64,000 nucleotides of DNA from Diatrype stigma (Eukaryota; Ascomycota; Sordariomycetes; Xylariales; Diatrypaceae), in NCBI GenBank assembly GCA_022225965.2, contig JAKJXP020000003.1:620001-684000 (forward strand), read 5' to 3'. Every line of letters begins with the position of its first letter. Within the stretch, counting starts at the first letter, position 1. The position numbers were made by a program, and so were the translations under genes. Below, piece after piece: positions 23,275 through 35,900 of this stretch. Below the pieces are notes generated by a model, which saw nothing but the letters and a program-made list of their open reading frames with translations, did no database searches and was not told the DNA's origin.

Positions 23275-23661
23275 TCACGACAGGACATAAGCGGCGGCAG
23301 CACCGGCTAGTGCGAGGAAGCCGACGCCGTTCCTCGAGGCGCCGCTGATGGGTGGCGCCGTCGTCTGGGACGGAGGCGGGGGCGGGGTTGCTCCACCGGT
23401 TGGTCGTGGGGCCGTACCCGTCGGGCTGTATGTACCGTTGGTGGGAGCCGGGGGGAATGCGCCTGTGCCTGTGCCTGTGCCAGTGCCAGCGCCTCCGTTC
23501 GTGGGATAGGGTGTCGGTATGCTGCTGTAGAAGTAGCCCGTCCCTGGGCCCCCGGAGGATGTGACGGCGCCCATCGGGTATAGTGGGGCGGTGCCTGATG
23601 GAATGACATTGGCTGAGACCGAGGCGGCAGCCAGGAGAGTGAATGCAGCAGCGACCTTCAT
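23275..23661 (-). CDS. Small GPI-anchored cell-wall-type protein
   Basis: Single exon of 128 residues. An N-terminal signal peptide (about residues 1-17, ending SVSA-N) is followed by a Gly/Thr/Ser/Pro-rich middle with GTGTGTGTG and PPPPPS runs and one N-G-T glycosylation sequon. The C-terminus has a small-residue omega region (SGASRNG) followed by a hydrophobic tail (VGFLALAGAAAAYVLS), the layout expected for GPI attachment. No enzymatic domain is present. The product is probably exported and anchored in the plasma membrane or cross-linked to the wall. Upstream of the ATG the minus strand is pyrimidine- and AT-rich, consistent with a promoter. It could also be a secreted low-complexity protein with no specific fold. 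Confidence 0.82.
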   Translation of the reverse strand: MKVAAAFTLLAAASVSANVIPSGTAPLYPMGAVTSSGGPGTGYFYSSIPTPYPTNGGAGTGTGTGTGAFPPAPTNGTYSPTGTAPRPTGGATPPPPPSQTTAPPISGASRNGVGFLALAGAAAAYVLS

Positions 23662-25435
23662 GTTTGTTAAGGTGTGTGATGTTAAGGTGTGAGAGTTGGT
23701 TTCTCTTGTTATTGATGGGTTTTATAGAGGCTTGTGTTATGCGAATCCTATGCTTCCTCTATACAGACAATAGGAAATATAGGTGGTTCTTCGATGTCTT
23801 CAACGAATGGTTCTGAAGAGTGAAACGGAATCAATCGCTTGATGCTAGACGATGTATGGAAATATAGTATAAACCTGCAGTGAGATATAGTATGATTATA
23901 GAGACTAAAAAGTTGCTCAACAGACCAAGACTTCTTGCTCTCTTATATATGTGAATACGAAGGGCTGGGAAAGCCCCCCGGTTCTTACGTGTACTATGCC
24001 AGAATGTACCATGCCAGAACGACCGTCAACGCTCCGGGACTCGTGTTGCGGGCGCTATCCGTCTCCTGATTCGTCTCCACGAATAGAAACATATGCATGT
24101 AGGGCAACATGTCAGCATGTCAGCATGTCAGGCAAGGCTATCCACGAGAGGGAGCAGTGGTTGGGAGATCATGAGAGCTAGAAACCCACCATGACTACAC
24201 TCATTGCGTAGTAGGTGGGTGCAGCGCCTCGATGTGGCGATGGCAGAAATGGAACCGGCCTCCCGGTTTTCACTCACTGTTCTGCCAACCAGCCGCACTG
24301 CAGACCTGGACGATTGCGTGGCGCGGGCGTCCTCAGCTTGACAGTGGAGGCTTCTAGCAGGCTTCTGAGTTCTGACAGGCCTTTGGCAGGTTTTGAGTGA
24401 GACAAACAGACTGGCCATCGGTCATCGGTCATCGGTCGTCGGTTACCGTACAAGACTGTGGCTGAGCACCTGCACCACCTGGCGTCTCCACTTTAAGCTA
24501 CCGGCCGCACCGGCTCCTGCGGCTTCACGGGACACAGCCAGAAGCTTCTGCATAGGTAGTCTAGGGATGATAGCCTGCTTATAGCAAAGCCCTACCTACT
24601 TTTAGAAACTCACTAATGGGCCCCATTTCTACCATTTTCGTTCGGTCTCGCATCTCTCGATACTTGCGAGAAGCCGAGGCAGTTGACGACTTTATGAAGT
24701 ATTGGACGCCATGGATTACAAAGGTCTAAAGGTACCATCGACTCCGTAGTACTCAACTACATAGGTAGACACTGATAGGAGGCTGCAAGGGCAGAAAGAC
24801 TGAAAAGAAGTCAGGTTTTGATCTTGCAAAGGGCAAGTTGATATATATATTAAGTATGTAGCTAGTTAGATCAAGTAGGCAAGGCGTATGTAATACCAGC
24901 CAGCACTGATAAGGACCCCGGTTCCGATAAGGATTGGCTACGTCGTGTACCTAAGCATAAAGCAGCAGCCTAGGTCACAGCCTAGGTCACAGCCTAGGTC
25001 ACTACCTGGCAATGCCTAATGCCTAACTACAGGCTATGGACCTCAAGCTTATAGTGTGCCTATAGTGTGTCATCCAATTTCGTGGGGTCGGGGTAGATAC
25101 ACTCCGGTGATATACTCTGACGACTCGACATTCCTACCTGCACCTGATCTGCCCTAAGTTAGCTATCTCTCGACTGAAGGTGCTGTCCATATTCACATAG
25201 GATTGTAGATGCGATATCCTACTCAATAGAATCAAGCATCTGGCACCAACGGATAACGGATAGACACACGATGGACCAGGACCTCGCGATCGAATGATTC
25301 ACCGCTGCGCTCGTCAATATGCCGTATTCCAAGCATCCATTCCGAAACCAGCAGCCTCGAATTCACACCACATCCTTCCATCTATAGACTGAGTCGGCGC
25401 CACGCTGAAGTGCGCTGATAGAGTGCTGGCCCACC
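23662..25435. other. Intergenic region, no supported gene
   Basis: Divergent promoter space between the GPI-type protein (-) and AP-3 delta (+). It holds an exact 12-bp tandem triplication (24967-25002) and a short CATGTCAG repetition near 24108-24130. No gene is recognised. Confidence 0.6.
24967..25002. repeat. Exact tandem repeat, 12-bp unit, three copies
   Basis: Unit AGCCTAGGTCAC repeated three times without a mismatch. Each unit contains the palindrome CCTAGG. It lies about 430 bases upstream of the AP-3 delta start. Confidence 0.95.
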
Positions 25436-28400
25436 ATGTACGTGACGCTCCCTGACCCTGCAGCCCAGTTACTATGCAAGCAGCCCGGGAGATCTTGCCC
25501 TATCGTCGCCTACTAATGATAGCCCCAGGTTTGAGAAGTCGTTATATGATCTCATCAGAGGTCTGAGAAATAACAAGGGCAACGAGAAGGAGTATATTCA
25601 GAACTCTCTGAAAGAATGTCGTGCCGAAGTACGAAGCCAAGACATAGGTAAGCCTCCCCCTATTTCCCACACCTTCTCCCCCCTTTCGCATACCTCCTAT
25701 ACAAATGACAAACGACCTTGGTATTAACGACGAGTCCTTCCTGGTAGATGTCAAGGCTATTGCCTTGCTGAAATTAATATACCTCGAGATGTTTGGCCAC
25801 GACATGTCATGGGCCGCTTTCAACGTCCTCGAAGTCATGGCGTCCCCCAAATACCACCAAAAGAGAGTCGGATATCTCGGTGCTATACAGAGCTTCCGCC
25901 CCGATACTGAGGTCCTGATGCTGGCAACGAACCTCTTGAAGAAGGTATTTCTCCCACTCCATAATACTATACCTACGCATGCAATTTACTCGTACTAAAT
26001 TGGGTGGAAAGGACCTGGTTTCAGCTACGGCGACTGTCATCCCCTTGCCGATAATCACTCTCCCGCACGTAATTACGCCGTCTCTCGCCCTGTCCGTCCT
26101 GCCCGATCTTCTGCCGCGCCTGAACCATACGCATCCGGCCATTCGCAAAAAGACCATCGTCACTTTGTACAGGTTATCTCTGGTCTATCCCGAGACTCTA
26201 CGCGCAGCATGGCCCAAGATAAAAGAGCGGTTGATGGACAAATCCGAAGATTCGAGTGTCACTGCTGCTATCGTCAATGTAATATGCGAATTGGGTTGGC
26301 GTAGACCCCATGACTTTCTTCCTTTGGCACCCAGGCTTTTTGAGCTGCTAGTCGACAGCGGGAACAACTGGATGGCCATCAAGCTAATCAAGCTGTTTGC
26401 TACGTTGACTCCCCTTGAGCCCCGACTTGTCCGAAAATTGCTTCCGCCCCTCACCGAGATCATCCAGACAACGCCGGCTATGTCCTTGCTATATGAGTGT
26501 ATAAATGGTATTATCCAAGGAGGTATTCTAGGAAGTGGCGATGACGATGCCGACGGGAGGGAGGAGATTGCAACCCTCTGCGTCAACAAACTACGTAGCA
26601 TGATCATGGTAGACGGAGATCCTAATCGTGAGTTATATCGAGATATACGCCGTGCTATCGCTAATACGTATGTTAGTAAAATACGTAGCGCTCCTTGCGT
26701 TCAACAAAATCGTCGTCACTCATCCTTGGCTCGTAGCACAGCAAGAGGATGTAATCCTGGAATGCATTGATAGCGCAGACATATCGATCCGCATAAAGGC
26801 GCTTGACCTTGTGCAAGGCATGGTCAGCAGCGATAACCTCATTTCTATCGTCAGTCGACTGATGCGGCAACTCAAACTTGCCTCTTTGGAAGGCAATAAA
26901 CTTTCTGGAGGCTCTCAAGTCCATGATCCAGACGACTCCGACAATGAATACGTAGATGCATCCCCCGGGGAGCCAGATCAAGCGCTGCCACTGCCCGACG
27001 ATTATAGGACAGATGTGATCAGAAGGATACTGCATATGTGCTCACAAAACAACTACGCCAACCTGACCGATTTCGATTGGTATATCGATATCTTAACACA
27101 GCTGGTCCGGAGTGCACCGTTACCACGTTCGGTAGACAACATTGAGTATGTGACGACGGAAAAGTCGAATGGTCAGGATGTGTCGGAAGACATCGGAAAC
27201 GAGCTTCGAAACATATGTGTCAAGGTTCAGGCCATCCGTGCTGCATCTGTTGAAGCAGCAGAATTGATAGCCTCCCAGTTCAGCAAGGAGGTTCCGGCAG
27301 GTCATCCTGTTGTCTCTGGGGCGCTCAGACCCATCGCATGGGTCATTGGTGAATTTGCTTCCGAACTCTCTTCTGCCGAAGACACTCTTGGCATTTTACT
27401 ACAGTTGATACCACGGACGACTTCCGCAGAAGCTCTCGCCGCCTGCATCCAGGCAGTCACTAAAGTCTTCTCATTTCTTGCCGGCGATGATCTCAGTTTA
27501 TGGACACCGGAACGCAAGTCGAAGACGCTCCTTCTCATGGCCCGCCTAATTCACACCTTTGAAGATCTAACTCAACATCCTAACCTAGAGGTGCAGGAAC
27601 GCGCTGTTGAGTTCACGGAACTGCTTAAACTCACGGCAGAGGCAGCCACTGGGCAGGACGCCTCATCAGAGGCCACCTCTCAAGACGCGCCTTTGCTTCT
27701 CACACAGGCGATCCCGTCGCTTTTCACAGGGTGGGAGCTGAACTCTGTGGCTGTCGGGGCTCAAAGGAATGTGTCATTACCCGAAGGATTGGATTTGGAC
27801 GGACCGATCAATCCTAACCTCAGCAACCTCCTAGCATCTGCCGATTCGATTTCGATCCCAGCCGACGAGGTCGACGAATTCGAGAACTATTATCGGCAGC
27901 GACCTCCGCCAATCAGCATAATGTCAGAGCCAGCTATTCAGCGGCTGGCTGACGGGCGTGATGGACGCGAAGCCGTCAACTCTTATCAACAACAGCCTAC
28001 GGAAGATGCATATCTGGACCCTGACATCCTAGCAAGACGAAAGGCCGAGCGCCGTGAGAAGAATCGGGATGATCCATTCTATATAGGGGAAACCGATTCT
28101 ATGACTAGATCAACAACCCCAATACATAACATTCTACAGAGCTCGAACGGCCCTGACTTAGACGTCGATTCAATCCCTATCATGGAGCTGGACCTCGATA
28201 AACTACATGCAAGCCAGAGTAAGAATACAAAGCCGTCGAAGCCTGTCCGCCAAAAACCCAAACACAAGATCGTGGTTGCTGCAGACGAGAACCTTGGGGG
28301 TAGTGGGCGCTCCACCCCGAGAAATTATGACTCCGAAAACAACTCGGATAGCAGGGTCAAAGCTCGTAACAGAAAGATTCTAGGAATCGACTCTTCGAAT

Positions 28401-28802
28401 ATTGGAACACTTAGTCTAGAGGGCGATTCGACTAGTCAAGGCTATGATCCCGAAGCACAGCAGCGCGAGGAAGCCGAAATGGCACGCGCGATGAAGGAGG
28501 TGGAAAGGCTGCGCCTAGAAATGCAACGTGCCAATGAGCGAATACAGGTTGCCCAGGGCGTAGATGCGGCCGGCACTGTCGTCAAAAAGAAAAAGGCAAA
28601 AAAGGCGAAGCCCGTCGAAGGCGATACCGAGGTCAAGGTCAAGAGCAAGAAGAAGAAGATAGCGACCATAGGCGATGGTGAGGGGGGAGAGGGTTCTGCC
28701 ACTGGTGCTCCTGCCTCGAAACCGGACGCCGTGAAACCCAAGAAGAAGAAGAAGAAAGCCAGGCCTGTTGAGTTCCAGGACGCCAGTGAAGTAGCATCCT
28801 AG
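25436..28802 (+). CDS. apl5: AP-3 adaptor complex subunit delta
   Basis: Five exons: 25436-25437, 25529-25647, 25748-25944, 26012-26627 and 26677-28802, giving 1019 residues. The mature start reads MFEKSLYDLIRGLRN, as expected for fungal delta-adaptins. The ATG is split: AT in the first exon, G after the 91-base intron (donor GTACGT, branch TACTAAT, acceptor CAG). The adaptin N-terminal HEAT-like solenoid spans about residues 1-570 (LLKLIYLEMFGHDMSWAAFN, KRVGYLGAIQSFRPDTEVLM, HPAIRKKTIVTLYRLSLVYP, VICELGWRRPHDFLPLAP). A disordered acidic/basic tail ends in several poly-lysine clusters, as in other delta chains. AP-3 carries cargo from Golgi/endosome to the vacuole, and delta is one of its two large subunits. 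Intron 4 (49 bases) is close to the minimum size. The gene is convergent with the RhoGAP gene. Confidence 0.96.
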
Positions 28803-29919
28803 TCCACCTAGAATAGAAACCGCGAAGGGCTGAAACCAGTCTTATTTGCTGTGTTTCAGAGTGACCATGGGAACTTTAGGGGAGTGTGATATCAAAGCCA
28901 GCGAGCCATACGTCAGATCGATTGCTGTGACGTAAACATTGTCCATGAGAAGGATGTCCTGATCTTCCAAACTCGATTTATCTTTTGACCTACTAATCCA
29001 TGCTTGTTACATGATGAACGGTCTCAATACTAAGAGAAGTAGAATCAGTCTCGTACCTACTAAATGTTGGTGTTCAAAACAATAGTGCTTCTAAGAATCC
29101 TTGATACCAAAATCGAGCTAGACAGGACAGAGACATTTGTGAAGGATGTAACACTGTACGAGCATGAGCGAGCTGTGTTCATGTATACATTTCAATCAAA
29201 TGTTGCTACATGCTTATAAAAATATATAGGTACATTACCTAGCTATATACCTATATAGTTACATAGATATAGACAGGCCAAACCACACCCGTACAGAAGA
29301 AAGGGATAGGGGGTTGGGGCAAGTAAGAGAAAAGGAGGCCCGTATCGAAAGGGCTTCTATATCGAGTAGCATCCACGTACTGCATAGTTCTAGCATATCA
29401 ATACAGTATTAAATGGAACACACCGCATTGCTTGATTTTCGTTCGTATGAGATAGCGGAATGGTATTTGCGATTTTTATGTTCCCTGTCCCTGTCCCTTC
29501 CCCCTCCCACGTGCCAATATCTTGTAGGTTAAGTATACAGCTGCTACCTACATACGTACATAGGTACATAAATACACAAACAAGCACAACCAAGAAACCA
29601 ACCAACAGAAACAAAAAGTCCGAAGAAAACGGTCGGAAGAAGAGTTATAAACAACAAGGCAAGGCTAGTTAAAACCCCCCTTCTTTTCCCCCATCCCAGG
29701 AGGAAAGAAGAAGACGAAGAAGAACAGAAAGACTATAGATAGATGCCGTTCACCTCAATGGTCCCCGTTAACTCATAAAGCGTACAGACTCTGTTGTTTT
29801 GCTTGTGTGGTTTGTGTGGTACAAATCACAGGCTTGAGAGGAAGATGGAAAGAAAAAAAATCTCGTCTTTCTCGTCGCCCGGGGAATCATCATCAGCTTC
29901 ACATATACAACACACACTC

Positions 29920-29950
<31 letters not shown>

Positions 29951-30221
29951 CAAACGCACAACACAACACAATAGACAGACAGACGAACAGACGAGCACAT
30001 AGAAAACTTAGAATCTCGGAAGCTTTGCCCCCTGTCCCCATCTGCCTTCTTCCCTTCTTCCCTCTTCCCTTCTTCCTCTCTTCCCTATTCCATGTTTTGT
30101 TCCCATTTTTTGCCACCCAATCCATCCTTCCTCCCGTCTCAATCATCGAGAAAGTCAGTCCAGTCAGACAAGCCAGCCACCTACCAAGCCAAAACCAAAA
30201 CCAAAACCAACGGTTCTAGTA
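28803..30221. other. Intergenic region between convergent genes, with CA microsatellite
   Basis: 3' flanks of AP-3 delta and the RhoGAP gene. A (CA)n tract lies at about 29909-29942, and C/T-rich runs at 30036-30090. The open frames here are low-complexity and not supported as genes. Confidence 0.6.
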
Positions 30222-32999
30222 CTAGTCGTCCATTGGCGCGTCGACGAGCGTCACGCCCCGGTCCTCGGCCAGGGACTCGTCGATGGAGGAGGATTTCGTG
30301 GTGGTGGGGGTGCCGCCCGAGGCCGAGGTCGGGGTGCTCGCGTTGGAGCCGACGGTGACGCGGCGGCCTCCTACGAAGCGGGCCCCGCTCCGCCCGAGGC
30401 TATCCCGCTTCGCCACGCCGTCGTGGTGGCCGTCGCCGTTTGCCAGCCCGTTCGTCTCGAGGGACGGCGGCGTGCTCATGCCGTCGGGGACCTCCAGGCT
30501 CTGCCGGTTGGTCAGCTGGCTGCCCAGGCTGCTCCGGTGGCGCTCGTGCGCCGTGGTGGGGCTGGTCTGCTTGATGGGGAACCGGGTCTCGGGCCCGCCG
30601 GCGCTCCGGTCCCTCCGGTGCCGCGGGCTGGGCGCCGGGCTGGTCGCGCGCCCCCGCCCGCCCGACTTCTCCAGCAGCGCGCGCTGGCGCTCCTCCATGT
30701 GCGCCCTCCGGTTCGACTCGTCAGTGCTGATGGCCCGGGGCCGGGCGGTGCTAACGGAGCCCGAGTGCGAGAGGCTGGACATGCGCTTGAGCTCGCTGAA
30801 GATGGCCGTCTTGTTGGCCAGCAGGTCTCGTACTAGGCGGTACGCGTGCTTCTCCTCCATCGTGAGCGATGTTTCTTGCCGGGGTCGTAGTATGCATGGC
30901 GCTAGCGTGGTGGCGAGTTCCTGGATATACTGCTCGTCGGCCGAGGTGAGCTCGATCAGTCGTGTGAAGTGGTTCATGCAGGCATCGAGAGTGGCGATGT
31001 TAGCCAGGCGGAGTTGAGAGAGGGTCTGTTGTAGAACGGGGACACGAGCATCCTCGCCAGTATCTGTAGGGGTAGAGTAGATTGTCTTGATAATCTCATA
31101 GACGTGGGAGGAAACGAGCGAGTCTGTAATTTTTCTGTTAGCAATATATTACGATTTTCGTCAAGCTGTTTCCCACGTACCAGGAAGCTCCAGAAGGTAA
31201 AGTTTTAGTAAGTGCGCAACGGTAGGAACGTCAAAATCGACTATTGCTTTGGCGGGGGGCGTGCCCGTATTGATAATGGCTCTCAACTTGTGAGACTGAG
31301 CAAGGGGCACCTCTGCCAGCCACACTCCCCTTCTGGCCTCGTCGCCTTCTAGGTCGGGATAATGCTCGTCTAGGTACGTTAATATGGCCGTAATTATGGC
31401 TGGCACACGCTTCCTATCCGCCCGAGCGCGAGCCTCTAAATCCACGCCGAACGTTGGCTCCTCGACATTATTGTAGTAGTTCTCGTATGTAACAACCTTG
31501 GGGCAAAATCGCCCGGTTCGGTAGTTCTCTAGTAGATACCGAAGGTCGCCAGCAGGTTGGACTGTCTCTTGATACAAGACCATGCGGTCCACAGCGGATT
31601 GCAGACTGGGTATCACATTGCCGATGGTGCCCGAGAAATCGAGGATAACTGTCTTGATAGCCTTGAGTCTATCCAACTCGCAACGCTCGAGGAACTTGAG
31701 GTGTGTGAAGATGGCCTCCTCGAGATCGCAGCGCATCTCATCAAGCTTCCGGACCGATGCCTTGTACTTCTCGTCCGATTCCTTTGCCTCACGCCGCAGG
31801 CGCTCGGGCTGGGTCTCGTTGGGGCGCGAACTGCTGACCCAACCTGAGAGGTATTCACTCACAGTGCCGACCACGGGTGAATCGGAGGCGCTGTCTGGAG
31901 ATGTAGGCATGGAGAAGGTTCTGGACATGGTGGCCTTCCTCTCGGGTACACCAGCAAGCTGGAAGGCCTTGGGGCGCCACTGATAGAAAAGCTTGGAGCT
32001 GTTTGCGAAGTTGTTGCCGACATTACCGACCAGACGCAAGAAACCGTTGCCGACAAGATCTTGGCCGATGCGCTCAGCATAGCTGACACTGGTGGAGCCC
32101 ATGTGTACCTGCAAGTACTCGACAATATCCGAGCCGGACGAGGTGTTGAGGTAAGTTCCCAGAATGGGGACCTTCGTTTCGCCCATCTTGATGGTATTCA
32201 ACATATGCGATAGCCTCTTCTTTACTTCTTCGAGAACATACGTCTCATCTCCAATCTCGTAGGTTTCGTCTTCATCCTCCTCCTTGTTGGCCGAGACCTT
32301 GATTTCGGGGATATTTGTGTTCTGTTTCGGGCTCGTCTCAGGATCTTGGAAGGCCAGCTGGTTCTCCTCTTCGAGGTCCTCCACCAGGCGGCACTTGTTG
32401 AAATAGTTACTCCGCAGCTTCTTGACCACCTCGGCCTGTCGATCGTGGGATTTGATGCGGGTCTGGAGTTCGTCCTGCGAGTCTTGGATGCGGGATTCGT
32501 GGGCGTCGCACCACCTTGAGAAAGGGTTTACGACGAGATCCCTGATGCTCTGTGCAATCTTCTTGTGGTTCTTGGAGGCATCCTCCATCTCCGACCGCAT
32601 ACCGTCGTATGCCTTCTTCACACTTGCGCCATCGTCGCGGGAGAAGCCGCCAGTGATCTTATCCGCTGCGGGGGCGATGTCGCCGAGACGCTGTCCATAC
32701 ACTTCTTCTGCTTCGGCGCGCATGCGGGCGATGATTAATATTTGGCGGTTTTCCTGGACTCCCTGCTGGAGCTTGGTGAACAGGACGCCGAGGCCTGTGG
32801 GTTTCGAAGACGGGTCTCATTAGTCTTCATTCCTATAAGGCCAAGCAGATGTATACGGTTGTGTATACGGCTGTTTGTATACGGCTGTTTGTATACGGCT
32901 GTGTGCATAGGACCATGCTGGCCATGCTGGCTACATATGCTGGCTGTGCTCACCTGCGGCATAGTCTGTCGACCAAAAGGAATCCGCAAAGCCCGGCAT
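30222..32999 (-). CDS. F-BAR / DEP / RhoGAP protein (Rgd2-like)
   Basis: Exons 32999-32954, 32794-31181 and 31123-30222 give 853 residues. The start MPGFADSFWSTDYAAGLGVLF opens an FCH/F-BAR domain with coiled-coil segments (to about residue 170). A DEP domain follows (about 225-295: ILGTYLNTSSGSDIVEYLQV, then SYAERIGQDLVGNGFLRLVG). A second helical stretch (about 345-440) completes the F-BAR, so the DEP domain is inserted within it. The RhoGAP domain covers about 462-690 (FGVDLEARAR, VPAIITAILTYLDE, VPTVAHLLKLYLLELPG, ATLDACMNHFTRLIELTSAD). The C-terminus is Ser/Pro/Arg-rich and disordered. This architecture matches yeast Rgd2 and related fungal GAPs that act on Rho-type GTPases at curved plasma membrane. 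The usual GxxRxxG arginine-finger motif is replaced by GVWLAEV. Confidence 0.95.
32851..32910. repeat. 14-bp tandem repeat in RhoGAP intron 1
   Basis: The unit GTATACGGCTGTTT recurs about three to four times, with slight variation in the first and last copies. It lies wholly inside the 159-base first intron. Confidence 0.85.
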
Positions 33000-35900
33000 G
33001 ACGAATGACGTTGCGCGCGGGCGGGTATCAATATAGTAGTCGGAATAGAGTTGAGGCCGGGCTGGCTGGCTCTGAAGCTTCGAGCTTGGGATAACGTTTC
33101 GTACCTGTCTATGGTTTAGGCAGGGGCCAGCTTCGGTTGACAGACGTAGGACGATATTATCAACGGAGGGTTGGCTAGAGCATCACATAAGCTGTTGTTC
33201 GTTTGCTGGAGAAAACAGTGAACCGTCCGTAGTGGCCGTGGTCGCTAGTGGTTGCTGAAAAGAATAGAATATGAGATAGAAACTCCTATGTTCTGTGTGT
33301 ACCAAAAGAGGGACTAATACTTCTTCGTGGCTTCCGGGTTGCTTTGCCTCTTGTCTATCTAATACTAGAAGGTCGTCGGCGTTTGGGTATGGGTATGGGT
33401 ATGGGTATGGGTAGGGTATGGGTAGGGTGTGGATATGGGTATGGGTATGGATATGGATTTGGCTACTTCGTATGGTATGGATGAGGATGGGTATGGGTTG
33501 TATGTATGGAGTTAAGTTACTCTTGACGATGGCCGCGATGCAATTCAACTAACGTAAAGTACGTGTGTATGTATGTATGTATGTATACAGTTAGGTCGCC
33601 GGCACGCTGGTTGGACAGCGGCTGTGCTGAAAAAAGAAGTACGCACTTGTATGATTTAGTTTCAGGTTTCAGGGCTACCTTGTGTATTCCAGGTTGTACC
33701 TACCTAGGTACCTGGGCACTCAATTGGACACCGATGTGTTCTAGGTGGGTGTCTTAACTTCTGTCACTCTGTTCCGTCTTCAAACTACAAAGGAAGGGAT
33801 GGATGGTTGATAGATACCTAGGTAGTATAGACAGTCAGATAAAAATGTAGGTGGTGGATGGTTAAAGCCGTGGATAGGTATGTGCTTCGTAATTATCGTC
33901 AAACAATGGCAATCGCCTGGTACTATTACCTTGTACTATTACTACCCGCAGGTGGATGTATGAATGAATGAGCAGCTGATGAATGAGTGACTCCCGTCTG
34001 TCGTACCTACATGATCTAATCCAGAAACATGTTGCAGAGGAAAAAAGAAATCCCCGACTAACTACGCAGTAAACGACCCTCTGTTCTGCTAGTCACTGAC
34101 AACCGCGCAGCCCAGTTCCAATCAGCTCTGCCAGCTCTTCCAGTGAAGAGAACAGAGGAGGTGATGAAGGCCCGTTGATGCCCTTGACAAGCCTTTGACA
34201 GCCACAGCCCTTGAGCGTCCTTGGATCTCAAAGGGCTGTGGCGTTTGATTGGCTAGAGGAATCCCGTGTTCTGTAACGTGACTCCACATCACTTCTGCAA
34301 GATGCAGGGGTTCCTCAAGCCCAGTGAGCCCTGAGAGCCCCACGCTTGTTAGGGCTTACCTGTAGGTACAGGTATGTACATAACTATTTCCATGGCATGC
34401 GTACAACTCCAGGGCTGGGAATGCTGCCGGTTGCCTCCTGCTACGACGACGATGGGTGGATGGACGGTAGCCATTGAAAATCCATGTACCGTACCTAGTC
34501 AAACAGGCTCTTACTGATGCCCTCAACATACCGACGTATAACTAACAGAAATCTACAGATATAAATATAAAATATAACTATATTCATCGACCATAAACCC
34601 CGTGGGGGCTACATGATCTCCCCAGCAGCCAAGTTTAGGGCTAATTTCATGGTACGAGACTGCATAATACCAGAGGATACCGAACTCCATATCTGTAGAT
34701 ATTCCACGCCCGAGACACCAACTAGCTGAGGCGCAGAGGCGTCAAGACTCAAGACGCTACGTATCATTCACTTCATACATACGTACGTACCTGTAAGTAG
34801 GCAGTTAAGGCTATTCGGACCACTACGCTTTGATGTTACTAACTAACATATAGTACAGATGTGTAGTTAGTTACAACATGGAACTTACCGGTACCGCTCA
34901 TACGGGAGGAATGGAAATGACAAGTCCAATCTCAGCAACAGCAGAGTTTCCACGGGACTTTTTCACGGGACCTGCCAGAGATTAGAAGTTTAGAACGGAC
35001 CTATAACTATCTCGAGATTGCGTGGGCACAGGCTGCCAGCCTACAAATGGAACTCACAGGACAATCAAACAGACAGCACGTGGCCGAGTACCGAATGGTT
35101 GCTTGCCCTGCTGCCGCCTCCATGTCATGCCGTGCCATGCCGTGCCATGTCGTGTAGTGTAGGCCTGCCGGTTGGTCCCAATACCACCTACCTGCGATGT
35201 AGAGAAGATATCACCCGCGTCGTGCGTGTCGTCAGGGAGACTCACACACATACACACCAAACCCTCGCACACTACGGCAGACTTGTTTGATAGTCACTGG
35301 GGCTGCCATCAGAGGCTTCATGTTCATAGGTGGTGTTCATAGGTGGTGACAAGACCGGCTCTGGATGACGTTGCCTAGCCTGCCTTCCAGCCCGATCCAC
35401 CCGCTTCTGAGAATAGAAACGTTTTCCCTACCTAACAGTCCCTAGCCCTATTTTACCAACCAACTAAACTGCATGGACTTAGCGCAGCCGGGGCTTTGGT
35501 TTCGCTGGATATTGCCAAGTCACTATAGTCTCGCCCTCGGGTGCTTTGGGCATGATGGATACTATAACAATCGCCCATAATAAGTATCTAGCTGGGCCGA
35601 ATGCCGTCTTTCGTGCTGGATTCGTACTCGGTATATAGTCTTCGTAAGTTAAGGAACATATACCGGGCTAGCTTTGAGGCCATCCTGCCATTCTACGTAC
35701 ATCAGTCTATGAAAACATGGATTGGCTTTATATCTGGCTTCATAATGCATTTACACAACCTATCAATCATAGGCTATGGCACTACCTATGTAGATACAGC
35801 CAGCACTAGAATCGCTATGGCGTCAATGTTGCCAGTGAGATTTGCAGTGAGATTACCTGTAATTGCGTGCGTCTCAGTAATGTCGGCTTGTTTCTATTTG

